From positions 30,142 to 94,141 of the forward strand of contig NXFV01001258.1 in assembly GCA_002803225.1 (NCBI GenBank): a stretch of DNA of 64,000 nt. The letters run 5' to 3'. Source of the DNA: Gamarada debralockiae. Taxonomy: Eukaryota; Ascomycota; Leotiomycetes; Helotiales; Hyphodiscaceae. The notes beneath the pieces are model-generated. The model was not told where the DNA came from. It ran no database searches and worked only from the letters and a program-made list of their open reading frames with translations. Made by a program: the position numbers and the translations under genes. Within the stretch, counting starts at the first letter, position 1. Every line of letters starts with the position of its first letter. This document shows positions 1 to 11,835 of this stretch, piece by piece.

Positions 1-105
1 AGAGGTTACTCCTTAAGGGGGAGCAAGTCTGCTGGTTTGTTCTTTCCAGTCATTCTTCACTTATTTCTATCTAGCAATTGCTTCTCCTTGGCTTCAAAAC
101 CCAAC

Positions 106-2433
106 ATGGCTCTCTCAAACTTCGCTACTCTCGTACTAGTCCTCTTTTGGGCTGTTTGTGGAGTTTCTGCGAACGGGCGTGGAATTGCGCTCAGCGAAAA
201 AGTCGACGCCATGGATACTTTGATGATTTCCGAATCTGTTTTCTTCCAAGCAATCCGTCCCTGTAGCGTCTTTTTCGGTCCTGAAGGAACCGGCGAGCAG
301 ACCTCAGCAGAATGGGTCCGCATAGTGTTCCACGACTTTGTCACGGCAGATATCACAGCAGGGACAGGGTATGTTGATCTAGTTCTTAGAGCAGAAACTT
401 AACTAAGTTTAATAGTGGTCTTGATGCTTCAATTGCATACGAATCTAATCGAGCTGAGAACACTGGCTTACATTTTGTCAATGATACGCTTGATTTTGTA
501 AGCTTCCAAACTTTGGCACTACTAGTATTGACGTACTAACATTTGAATAGTTTTTCGGGGTAAATTTTGAGGCCTAGAACTTTTTTACAAGCCGTATAGC
601 TTAACCGTTTCTGTAGTTTGTCAGCCCGTATATCTCCATGGCCGATATGATTGTTATTGTAAGGTTGTTAGTTGCTTGGTTTGTGCTACATACTAAAATC
701 CTTTAAAGGGCGCAATTATGTCCCTCAGTACTTGCAGCGGCTCGGATCCAGGCATTCCAATGCGTGTTGGTAGAATGGATGCTACTGAAGCAGGACCAAC
801 AGGAGTGCCAGAGGCCTTCACTGTTCGTCATCTATATATTTCTCTGTTGATCATCTTCTAATATGTGTTCAGGATTTGGACACCACCTTAGAAACCTTTG
901 CAAAGGCTGGATTCAACCAAAGCGAAGCGATTATGGCTGTGTGAGTTCTTCTAGTATGGGCGTAGAAAAAGACTAATAGTTTATAGTGCTTGCGGGCACT
1001 CACTTGGCGGCGTACATCAAGTGAACTTCCCTGACATAAGTATGTTATTTTGAACTTGTGACATTGAGAGATTACGACCCTCTAAATGCTGTGGTAAATT
1101 GTGACTGATTTGCCGAATAGTCAGTCAGAGTGTGATAAATGCAAACAAGTAGGACACCCCTAGCTTGAATGGAAACATGTCACTGACTTTCAAAGCACTG
1201 ATGGTCGCGACCCGTTCGATTCAACTCCTGATGTGTTCGACCACACAGTTATTTCTGAGTACTTGGATGGTACTGGAAAATGTGGTGGTCCGTTGGTGAT
1301 TGGGAATAACGAAACTACTCGCTCTGATCTTCGGCTTTTTACCTCGGACAACAATGCAACAATGCAAAGGTGCGGGTCCGTTCTGATATTCCTTGTAGAG
1401 CTTGCTAATTCCATTAAGCCTTGCGACTCCCGAAGCCTTCAAAGAAAAGTGCGCCTATATTTTCGAGCGCATGATGAACACCGTGCCGGCAAATGTAGTT
1501 CTCTCGGAGCCTTTCCAGACCAAGAAATGGAAAATTGATGACTATTCATACAATCTCTCGAGTGATGGGAATCTTTCAATCTTTGGAAACATCAGAGTAC
1601 TCTATGTGGTGTCATATTTTCTTGCAAGTCGCTAACATACCTCAGTATCTTTGTGGAAATGGCCAATCGTGTCCCCCAGCACCGGTGGCGCTCTCGTACA
1701 CATACAGCATATCTGATGGGACTACGGACGAGCTTCTTACATCCACACTACCTACGTTAAACGCTCTCAATCGTAAGCACGATTCAGTCCTACCTCTTAT
1801 CTTTTACTTGCATTCTGTAATGCTGACACACTACCAGAGACAGTTAGTGGTTGCGGATCAGATGCTACAACGGTGACAGAATTTCACGGAAATTTCACTA
1901 ACTACTGCTTCGCGAATAACATCACTGCTGGAACGACAGCTATTACTGTAGCCGGTGAATATACATTCGATCTTGAAACCGAAATCTTCATTCTTGATGA
2001 CAGATCTACCTTTTACTTCAGCACGAACATCTCCCAAACAATCGTTTTCGTCGTCGCAGCCGTTAGTCGTTTCCTTTTCATCTACCCGCCTTTCTCTCCT
2101 CGATATCCACTTGCAACTAAAACTGACTTGCGTACCTAAAAGGCACTCACAAGCCTCGTCCAAGATAACTCACCAATGACAATCCTTCTCTGGGCACGGC
2201 CACTACGTAGTGCCGGTGTGACTGTGACGCGTAGCATCACCGAGATTGAGGGTCAAATTCCGCCTACTAGCACAGTGGGGGAGTATACCATCTTCTCGGG
2301 GAACATCAGCTTCGTTGGAATCCAGGAACCGGTCATGCAGGGCGGTATTAGAGATAAATGGAGCGCAACTTTGAGTGGGTCTAGAATGCGCTTTGTGTTC
2401 AACAATTCAACAATTAGTGGGAGGAAGAAATAG
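106..2433 (+). CDS. Secreted heme peroxidase, 13 exons
   Basis: The protein belongs to the plant/fungal heme peroxidase superfamily, which oxidises substrates with hydrogen peroxide outside the cell. The start at 106 gives a hydrophobic signal peptide of about 22 residues (MALSNFATLVLVLFWAVCG). The distal site RIVFHDF (Arg and His) sits near residue 75, and the proximal haem His lies in ACGHSLGGVH. I infer exons 106-368, 416-497, 551-559, 617-658, 709-822, 873-940, 987-1039, 1121-1148, 1196-1369, 1419-1596, 1646-1772, 1838-2061 and 2143-2433. They sum to 1653 bases, or 550 residues. One exon is only 9 bases (Phe-Phe-Gly) and restores the family pattern before GFVSPY. The roughly 250 residues after the peroxidase core are poorly conserved. 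The exact substrate (lignin-like, ascorbate or other) cannot be read from the sequence. Confidence 0.85.
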
Positions 2434-2766
2434 GCCAATGGTACCATGCTATATTGCGACTAATATCAATAATTGTGGGGTAAGTATGGGGCATCATGGA
2501 GGGCTGAGAATCAAAGATAAATGCACATCGTAATCCAGCACCATTCCCAATCTCTGACTCTTCAATCTCCAGTGTGTAAAAAAGTAGTACATTTTAACGT
2601 CACCAGCTTGCAAACTCCAGTAGACCAGTCTCATCCTCGAATTTATACGAGGCGACTCCAAGGCAGTCTACAGCTCATACAGGATAGAGAGGTACTGTAC
2701 ATACCTCCATGAGTGAATGATTCACGAATTGCCCTCCCCAAGCAATGATTGTGGTGATCTAGGTTT

Positions 2767-3265
2767 CTAGAAGTAAGACGTGATTAGTGAGTGGGATGAA
2801 GCATTGTCTTGCATAAAGATAAGACAGGGATACTGGCGGCAGAATTGCTCTATCTGAGACAAGAAGTACTCATTATACTTGGCTAAATCAATGTTCCCCT
2901 ACCTCTTCTCCTAAAACAAGATAGGCCCTTCCTCCCTCCTACAATTGACCCAATAAACATCCATACAAGGGCCTTGGAGTGCTTGTGCTGTAGGTTTGCA
3001 GGCCAGTATCGATTAAGGCCATCCTTCCACACTATAACAATAAGAGGTCGTGCGTGCCCCTCCCATAGCCTAGACTTCGTCAGAGAAGTGTTGTGATTCT
3101 AGCCTAGCTCTTGACTATATATTATACCCTCCTGTGCAAATGCCAGCCTTTCTGCCATCACTTCTAAGTCCTTTAAATACCCTTTCCTTTTCAATGTGCG
3201 GCGGCAGTAGCCAAGAAGGTCAAACGTAAAGTGAAGTGCTAGTTCTCTAACCCCTTGTAGGGCGA
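2767..3265 (-). pseudogene. Degenerate Tc1/mariner transposase with RIP-like stops
   Basis: On the minus strand this stretch reads as the core of a fungal Tc1/mariner DDE transposase. The pieces in order are LGYCRRTLKRKGYLKD and RLAFAQEG, then HFSDEV*AMGGARTTSY, DGLNRYWPANLQHKHSK, VWMFIGSIVGGRKG, F*EKR*GNI and FMQDNASSH. The last piece carries the second catalytic Asp. There is at least one frameshift near 3025, plus three TAG stops where the family has Trp. G-to-A changes of TGG to TAG are what repeat-induced point mutation would produce. The N-terminal DNA-binding part and the third catalytic residue are not recognisable. The copy is dead. Confidence 0.8.
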
Positions 3266-4573
3266 ATGAAGGTCAAGGAAGCGTCACGGGATCTACTGCT
3301 ATAGATTTAAGTATAAGGGGGTGACATATAGCTATTAAGATGTTAATATTCTGGCATTTAAAGGAGAGTATAGCTAGTTTAAGTATATTGGGAGTGACTT
3401 TGTGCCGGCGGGCGTATTTAGCTTAGTTCTTTAGTAATGCCTAAGGTCCTTTAGATTTCTAAGCTAGGAATATGGAATTAAAGAGCTGTATAAATTACAA
3501 TTCTCTTGTCGCGTGTAGTAGAGTAGCTACGTCATTAGTGGAGGAGTAGTGATACGTCCATTTTAGGTAAGGGTTGTAGTGTTTAAGGGCTTGTAAAAGT
3601 AAGAAGTATTACAAAGGAATGTGTAAAAAGAAAAACTCAGGTAATAATTGTAGGTCAAAAGGAGCTCTGTGTTTAGCTAGAAAATAGTGTGAGTTGTAGC
3701 AAAGCATCTAAGACATTATCCCTGTGGGTTGATAAAGCCGGGGGGCCCCCGCGGGGTGGGGGGGATTGCGTGTTGGATCAAGTGTTAGAGTTAAACACGT
3801 TCCCTCCCCGATCCGCTACCTTGTCGTAGACCAATTCTAAGGCAGTTTTTTCTGGGCAGCCATGTCCCGTCTCTCTCTGTCCAGTTCGCATCTTGATCCC
3901 TTCTGTTATATATGATATAGCAACATTGCCTTCTCTCCTAAGAGAATTTTCAACCCTAGAATGAATGACGCCAATTATGGCAACGACAGCGATAATGCAA
4001 CAAGACTGATCTTGTCATCAATAGTGAGATTGACAACGACAGCAATGAAAAGAAACATTACAACAATGGTCTAGATGCACCCCTCAACGTTCGCCTTGGT
4101 GCTGGGAAGCTCAATTACTTAAGAAAGATGTGACTCTCACTTGAGGCCTGGATTCTCTGTGGCGCAGGGAAGCACAATCACTCAATCCATCTCAACCCTA
4201 GTCAACATTTCACCCATGGAAAAACCTAGAACGGAAAGCGGAACGGCAATTATATTTCTCTTGCCTTCCTATCTGTAGCATCCTTTTGATGCCGCGCACG
4301 CCATGCCATAATGCAAAAACCAAAGAAAAGCCATCTCCATATCATACAATATACAAGTGTTGTTCCATCCCTACTGTCCCTTAATGAAATGAAATGCAAG
4401 TCCGCACCGGCCTGTGAAGGCAGACTGGTAGGCCAATGAGAAGAGTAATGCAAGAAATGCAAAACAAAACGCCGTGTTCGCACCACTGTGATGTGACGCT
4501 ATGCAATATTCTCCCCTCTCCACCCCCCAAAACTCGGAGTAGGATGCTCGTAAGGATTGGGCCGAGTAGAAAC
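3266..4573. other. Gene-free AT-rich stretch with a GC-only island
   Basis: No open gene is visible. Positions 3290-3720 are rich in TA, TTA and TAG and look like mutated repeat DNA. They are followed at about 3738-3764 by an abrupt run of almost only G and C. The segment 4250-4573 is the likely 3' flank of the MOT1 gene that ends at 4574. Confidence 0.5.
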
Positions 4574-7500
4574 TTATTTCATGCTCTTCAAAAACCCATC
4601 CAAATCAAACTCCTCTTCATATTGCTTATCATCCCACAACTCCCCCAAATCATCCAACCACCCCTTCTTTCCCTTCTCCCGTACCTCCCCGGTGGCATCA
4701 ACCATATCCTCCTCTCTCTCTCCCTCCCCATTCAGCGTCGGTTTATCGATCCCTTCTGCGGTATCACCTAAATTGAAGAGGTCGAGAATTTGGTCGGTTT
4801 CCATGGTTCCTAGGCCCGCGTTTTGTTGGTTCACTACTGTAGATGCTACGTCGATCTTGAAGCGTTGGAGTCTGTTATTTTGTAGTTAGTGGGTGATATG
4901 GTTGGTTTGGGGAGGAAGGGAGAGGAATGGGAGGACATACGACATAATTTTCTCCTCCAAAGTCCCCCTAGTAATCAACCGATAAACATTAACAACTTTC
5001 TTCTGTCCAATTCTATGCGCCCGATCCATAGCCTGCAAATCCTTCTGCGGATTCCAATCATGCTCGACGAAAATAACCGTATCAGCACCAGTCAAATTCA
5101 ATCCCAAACCTCCCACACTGGTCGTCAGCAATAAACAATCATAAGACGGATCGGAATTGAATTTGTTAACGATGTCTTGGCGCTTCGATGCGTCGACTGA
5201 GCCATCCATGCGGAGATATTGAACTGAGGGAAGCATTTTCTTGAGGACGTCGTTTTGCACCATGTCCAGCATCTCTTTCATTTGGCAGAAGATGAGAGCA
5301 CGGTGGGGTGAGACGTAGGTGCTTTCGGTCGTGAGGTCATTTTCGGAGGAGGGCTCGATACCGATTCCGCAATCTACGAGCAAGTCGCGCAGCGCCGTAA
5401 GTTTCGGTGCATGAACGGGGTCGCGGAGACTGGTGCCTTGTTTGGCGAGGAGACGTTGGGTTTCTTCGTATTGCTTGTGGCCTTCCTTCATGACTAGTGC
5501 AGGTGAATTGCAGAGTTTGCGCATGTATTGCAAGGCTTGGAAGATATGTTGTTTGGATTCCTTGTCCCCGGCCGAAGCCTTCTCTGCGAGAGTCTTGCCC
5601 TCTTTCTTGGTGAAGTCTTCGAAGAGCTTCTTTTGGAGGTCACTGAGATCGCAGTAGTAGTTCTGCAGGATCTTGGGTGGTAGATCGTCCAGAACTTCTT
5701 CTTTCAGACGGCGAAGGAGGAAGGGGAGGACTTGTTTGTGCAAGGCTTCGATGGCGAGAGCACCGGCTTCTTGTTCTTTGGAGGACGATTTGCTAAATCT
5801 GCTGGCGGCGATGGGCTTTGCGAATCGATCGAGGAACACCTTTTCGGCGCCAAGGAAACCGGGCATGAGGAAGTCGAAGAGTGACCAGAGTTCCAGGACA
5901 TTGTTTTGGATAGGGGTACCGGAGAGGATGAGACGGTGGTTGCTAAGGAGCTTCTTCACTGCGAGGGTGACCTTGGCTCTTGGATTCTTAATCAAGTGGC
6001 CCTCATCAAGAACCAGGTAGTTCCAGTTGAGTGGGGTAAGGACATCAGAATCGTTTCTGCAAATATCGTAGGAGGTGATGACGATATCAGTCTTGTCAAG
6101 TTGATCTCGCAAACGTTGGCGATCAGCAGGAGGACCAACATAAGCAGTGCAAGTAAGGAATGGGGCGTAGGTATTGATCTCCTGCTGCCAATGTCCGGAT
6201 AAGGTGGGAGGGCAAACGATGAGTGATGGAAGTCTTCGCACATCAGGTGCTCCAGTCTTCTTGAACTCCTCAGCCCGATTATGGTGATCACTAGCCACGA
6301 TACACAACGTCTGTAATGTCTTGCCGAGACCCATGTCGTCGCAGAGAATGCCATGAAGATGGTACTTGTTCAAGAAATTGAGCCAGTTGACACCTTCTTG
6401 TTGGTAGGACCTGAGCGTAGCCTTGATTGCGACTGGAATTGTGAATGGCTCGACTTTATGAGGATCAAGCAACTGAGCGATGAAAGTTCGTTCTCGGTCT
6501 CTGCCTTTCAGGAGTTCTACCGACAATCCAGGAGGATCCGGAATTCCTGCCTCAAGTGGCACGAGCTTGACGAGAGTTGCAAAGGTCGTCGTCGCAATCA
6601 GTCGAACATCGTTGTCGGAATCGCTCATACGGCCAAGAACGGGCACAATGAGAAAGATGACATATGGTAAGATATTGTCGCCCATAACATGGATGAGATG
6701 ATAGACTGATTCTATGGCACCTTGTCGGAAATTGAGATCGACGGGGTTGTTGATAGAAGGCAAGACCTTCTCGACGAGCATAGTCATACCGTCCACCGTG
6801 ATGACACTGCAAATTGTGGCAAGACACTTTGCGGCCATGTATCGGAAGACTGAAAGTTCGGAATGAAGAGCTTTGATGACCAATGGTAGCAAGTGCATCA
6901 CAAAAGGATGAAGCCCTTTAGATAAGGTAGGTGTCAAAGCTCGGAGGACTGACATTCCATCAATTGCAGCTTGGCCTGCCTCCTTTTCTGGGTCCTTGGC
7001 GTCTTCCGGCAGGTCTTCAGCGAAAGCATATTGCAATGGGTCCTCCATGAGAGACTTCAGCGTAGGGACCTTCTCGAGAAGCTCTGCACCGAAAATACTA
7101 GACAGTTGTTCCAATGCATCCTTTGCACCTCTCCGCATGATACGAGCTTCCTTTGTTTCTCGTGCAAACTTGGCGGCATCCGGATGATCTCGGCGATCCT
7201 CTTCCTTTCGGAGGGATAGAATGTTGCTTGTGAAAACCACATTTGGGGCGAACTCGGGCGTCTCTGAAGTGTCAACGCAGCTGAATTTGGCGAGGTTACC
7301 AACCACCTTCTGTGCAGGTCCAGATCGACCACCTTCAGCGAACAACTCGACCAATCTGGCCACAGCAGCAGCCGAGCGCTGTTGCAACTCAACGTTCTCT
7401 TCCTTCTTAATGCTGTCCATCATTCCCTTGATGATGTGCGAGGGCTTCTTTGGCGAGACTTTCATAGATACCAAGGCACTGGCGGCAGCAGCCTTGATAC

Positions 7501-10434
7501 GTATATCTCGTTGTTCCTTGATGTTCTTCGCATTATCGATGACTTCGACCACATTGTCACGCGCTTCTGAAAGTGCTTGCGTTGCTATCAATCGCTGACC
7601 GGCTGGAAGTGCCTTCTTCAGCCTGTCGAAGTCCTCGTTGACGCACTTATCGGCAGTGAGTATTGAGAATGCATCTGGGCCAGCTTCAGGCTCGCCTTGG
7701 ACGACTACCGCGAGCGCTGGTAGTCTACTTTGTGACACCTTGCCCACGTCTCGGAAGGTGTTAAGAAGTTGAGAGCATTGAGCACGAACAAGTTGTGTGT
7801 AGCTGACGAGATCGCGGTAATGTAATGGACGGTCGCTTTCGATGATCTTTTGGAGAAGATTGACAAATCGTGATGATTGGTCTTTCGACGTGCAATTCTT
7901 TGCATACTCGTCGATCATGATGGCGGCTGCGAGCTGGGTAGATGAGAAGGTGGAAGTCAAGCCGGGGACTATGCTAGCGTCGTAGGCTTCAAGGGCGGTT
8001 GGAGGTACGAGAGCCATAATAAAGCCCATAGCCCGAGCTGCAGAGATTCGAGATCTGATCAAGATGTCCATGCCGACCAAGTCGACATCGCCCTGCATCA
8101 TGTGACCGTCAACATCATGTGATGAGGTTGAGGTCGTTGGCTCCACAACCTTGGTCGACTTCCGTCGTTTCTTTGCAGGTGGTTCTGTTGTGGCATTTGG
8201 TGATACTGGTCGAGGATTGGCTGGTGCAATACCGCTCGACATGGAATATGTGCTTCCAGACGGCTTCTGGAAGAGTGTTGCGTTCATAGGTAATGGATGT
8301 CGCGAGACACCGATGGGGTGAAGAGCAAGCTCCATGAGAGGATTCACATGTATCGAGAACTCACTAGCCAACTCCTCGGGATCCTTGGAAAGGTATTTAA
8401 CCAGTGCAGACCAGACTTGAAGAGAGAGATTCAAGGTATCTTGATTGCGCTCAACCAAAATGTTCTGGAAGATCAGGCGCAAAATCTTGCCATTCAGCCA
8501 GTCACGAGTACCGTCGCCTTCAATATTGACGAATGTCAATAAAGCTCTCAAGACGGCGGATCGAACGGATGTGATGGTGTGGCGGAGGAAAGGGTACAAT
8601 CTGGGAACCAGCAAGGCAAATGACTGCTCTGAATCTCTGGCGGCATTCTTCTTCATCGCTTCCAAAACTTCGGGGAAACTGCAAAGTTTGGCAAGAAGAT
8701 CCATGATTTGGCCAGTACTTGCACTGAGATCGTCGCCAAGATTTGACAGGCATTCCCATACAATGTTTATCAGGCCATCCAAGGCTGCCGGTCGCAAGTT
8801 GACGAATTCCTTCGCAATGGGGATGAGAGTAGCGGCACTGACTGATCGCACATCATCATCCCAGTCTCCGAGACCTTTCATAACAGCAGCGATAACTCCG
8901 TCGATCAGATCGCTGTCGCTCAGGAGAAGATCATTTCGAACCGCCACCAAGTATCGGAGCCCAATCATGCCTCCGTGGCAAACGGCCCACGCAGGTCGGT
9001 CGAGACCGAGATCTTGTTGCATCACCATTCGGAATAAAATTCGGTGTACTGAATAAACAGCTGCAGGAGGGAGGTGGATAAGTAGAGCGCCCAGTGTTTG
9101 TCCGACGGTCTCTCGGATAGGAGCAACCACAGTATCAGAGACGTAGTCGCCGAATCGATCAAGCATGAATACGCAGCACAGTCGACAGGCAAGATCATCG
9201 AGCCATCGTTGATTGAGGACAGTGTTCTCTGCACAAGTCTTGCCCCGCTCACGTCCCGCTCCTCCTCCGTGGACTCGAATGATTTCCCGAAGTCCCATCG
9301 CTGCACCATGTCGAGTTTCCCACTGTGGATCGAACAGATCGACCTTGAGGAAGTCGCATAGTCGTTCATAAGGCCATTCACTTCCTTCTTCCTCCTCAGT
9401 CGTTTCCAGTTCCGATTTGATGGGTATGGCAGGGCCTTTGAATTCCGAGACAACCTTCGAATCCTCATCCACTTCTCCATTTCTCTCCAAAGTAAAGTAG
9501 TCCTTTACTTCTGCTCCTGAGGCATCATCGAGTCCAATGTCAGACATAGTCGTATCCCCTCCAATCTCAACGGTGCTCTGACGTCGAATCGACAAATCCA
9601 CCAGTCTATTCTTTGCACCAGCATGCTGGGCTTCTCGTTTTCGCTTTCGCTTTAACTGATTGAGTTGTCTCGCACTCAAGCCAACTTCTTCGGATGGTGT
9701 TGAAGGTGTGGGCATCTGTGGGATAGTAGCGTCGGTTCCATTTGCAGAGATCTGAGGCGTTGCTGCACCATTCTTCAAAATCGGGAAATCGATTTCCATA
9801 TCCTCCTCAAAATACTCCCCAAGTAAACCAAGTCGGCCAGCGAGAGTCTTCTTTTGGTGAGCGAGGCGTTGTGCAGGATCGAGAGAGGCCAGGGTATAAT
9901 CGATCTCCTTGCCTCCGCCTCGAAGTAACTCTTTTCCATACTTGAGGATTGATGGAAGGTCGAGAGTGTTGAGACTTAACTGGCCGTTGGCAAGAGGGGT
10001 GTCATCAACCACTTCTTCTTTCTTGATGTAGAATCCATTTTCTTCCTTCTTCGGCTCATCCTTGACTGGCTCGTCGGCAGCATTCGGGTCGTACTTTTCG
10101 GCATTTTCGACAATTCCTCCTAACGCCTTCGATGCAGCGATTCGGGTGTCCCATGTTTTGTGACGGAGGTATGGCACAACTCTGGTGAGTAGATTGAATA
10201 GCTCTTCGGGATGAGCTTTCTGGACATCCGCTAATTGTGCGGCTGCGGTATTTCGAATCAGTTGCGTGGAGCCTGTCTCCAGTAGCCTATGAGGGTTGTC
10301 AGTTAGAGTCGGGTCGAGGGGTTGAGTGAAGGAAGAAATACTCACGTTACGAGGCGATCGAGTCTATTTGCACGTGATAATCAGCTGGGTATCCACAAAA
10401 TGCGGCCGCATGAACAAACTCACCTTGAAGCCAT
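4574..10434 (-). CDS. MOT1: MOT1/BTAF1, SNF2-family remover of TATA-binding protein
   Basis: This is the Swi2/Snf2 ATPase that uses ATP to strip TATA-binding protein from DNA in the nucleus. The N-terminal about 1250 residues are HEAT-type repeats (LIRNTAA..QL, then YLRHKTWDTRIAASKALG). The ATPase follows: LRSYQQEGVNWL, DDMGLGKT near residue 1325, DEGH near 1440, SGTPIQNN, and QAMDRAHRIGQ near the end. I infer exons (minus) 10424-10434, 10346-10363, 4941-10286 and 4574-4871. They total 5673 bases, or 1890 residues, which is usual for the family. The first coding exon has 11 bases and the second 18; together they give MASRLDRLVT before LLETGSTQLIRNTAA. The last exon encodes an acidic tail ending FDLDGFLKSMK. 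The gene appears intact. Confidence 0.96.
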
Positions 10435-11835
10435 TTTCTGGTCTCAACACGCGTTTCGCATTATTGGAATGGAGGGTCGCGATGAATTAAAAACGCCATG
10501 AATTCCAAACTTAAAATTTTACGTTGCTGGAAGAAGTGAATAAACGGAAGTTGCGATCAAAGATGAAATATCATTTGATAGATATTATTTTTCCTTTGCA
10601 CGTCAATCTTCTTGTGGGTGTACTTCCAGGTCCGCGATCTCGTGGTGTATGGTCGATGCGATTGGTGGTGGTGTTGGTAGTGGGATTTTATTGACAGTTT
10701 TGCATGGGTTTTGGGTCGCACGCGTCTGGTCGGTCCTTGGGGATCGTCTTTGCCTTTATAAACATGAGGAGCCGGCGTAAAATCCGCTAGCGCGATGCAC
10801 CCCTGTTCCAGTTGCCTCACTAAAAAGGAGATCTTTAAAGATCCCTCTTTTTGGAAAAGGGATGAGAGTCGGTCGTCATCGCGTTTAATGTGAATTACAC
10901 GTTTATCAACTTTCATATTTTCACATTGTAAGAAGTAATATTCGATTCACTTCGAATCTATCGGTTAATGACGCGCCGTTCTGTTTGAACTTGAGCAAAC
11001 ATCGGAACCAGCTCGCCTCGCAGTCCCTGTCCAATGGCAGACAGCAGCGCTTGTGCTAGGCAATGCGGAGAGTTGGATCTCCACAGACTTCAGGGCGACA
11101 AACGTTGGATATCAAGACAGCAGATCATGGGCTTGTACATACGCTCTCTATTTGGCCATTTGATAGAGGGACTTCTGGGTCGAGAGCTTCAACAATGTCA
11201 TTCCTGAGTGCAACGGCGTCCTCACCTTCCAAGTCCTGATAGATGACTCCGGAAACACTAATACATTATAGAATTCGCAGAAATGCTACCTGGCTCAGAT
11301 CTATTCAGCTAACTGTTTCCAGTATCAAAGGGGTGCTTAGAGAGACCTCCCGTAGAAGTTCTTCGAATCCCTTTGATGGCAAGGCTGTGAGGGCAAGGCT
11401 ACCGTCTGGACTCGGACGTGCAACCTTGGGGCAAACCATATCCAGGACGGCGAACCTTCATCTGTAAGTTATTTTAATTCAATGGTACGATCCCAATCGT
11501 TCCCTCGAGTACAGGTAGTAAGATTTGATACAAGTCGAGAATTGTATTCAGCTGGCAATGTGAATCCTTCAAAAAAAAAATGCCACCTGTTCCAAAGTCT
11601 CCCAATTAGGTTTAGCGGCCACTCACCCGCTGCCTTGGATTTCATGCTGGAGAAAGTCGTCTCAGACGTCAATCCATCAGGCTGCTGACTTTGATAACTC
11701 GAACACTTTCGCATACCAAACGTATCCATTCTACCCTGTTATTTATTCCATCCGCCTGAACTTCATAATCCCCTCAATGCGGTAGCAATCAACTTTTTGC
11801 TCTAGCCCTCCTCCCTCCGCCGTCGCTTTGGCACC
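10435..11835. promoter_or_regulatory. Divergent intergenic region between MOT1 and the kinase gene
   Basis: The two flanking genes are transcribed away from each other, so this 1.4 kb should hold both promoters. Short open frames are present (for example 10557-10916 minus) but none has family signal or believable splicing. A run of ten A bases lies at about 11571-11580, and a pyrimidine-rich tract precedes the kinase start. I see no tRNA or repeat here. Confidence 0.45.

Noticed and set aside
8445..9056. 203-codon plus-strand open frame
   Set aside because: It lies antisense inside the well-supported MOT1 exon and has no family signal.
11243..11470. Possible exon on either strand upstream of the kinase
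   Set aside because: Reading both strands gave stops or unsupported splicing and no family match.
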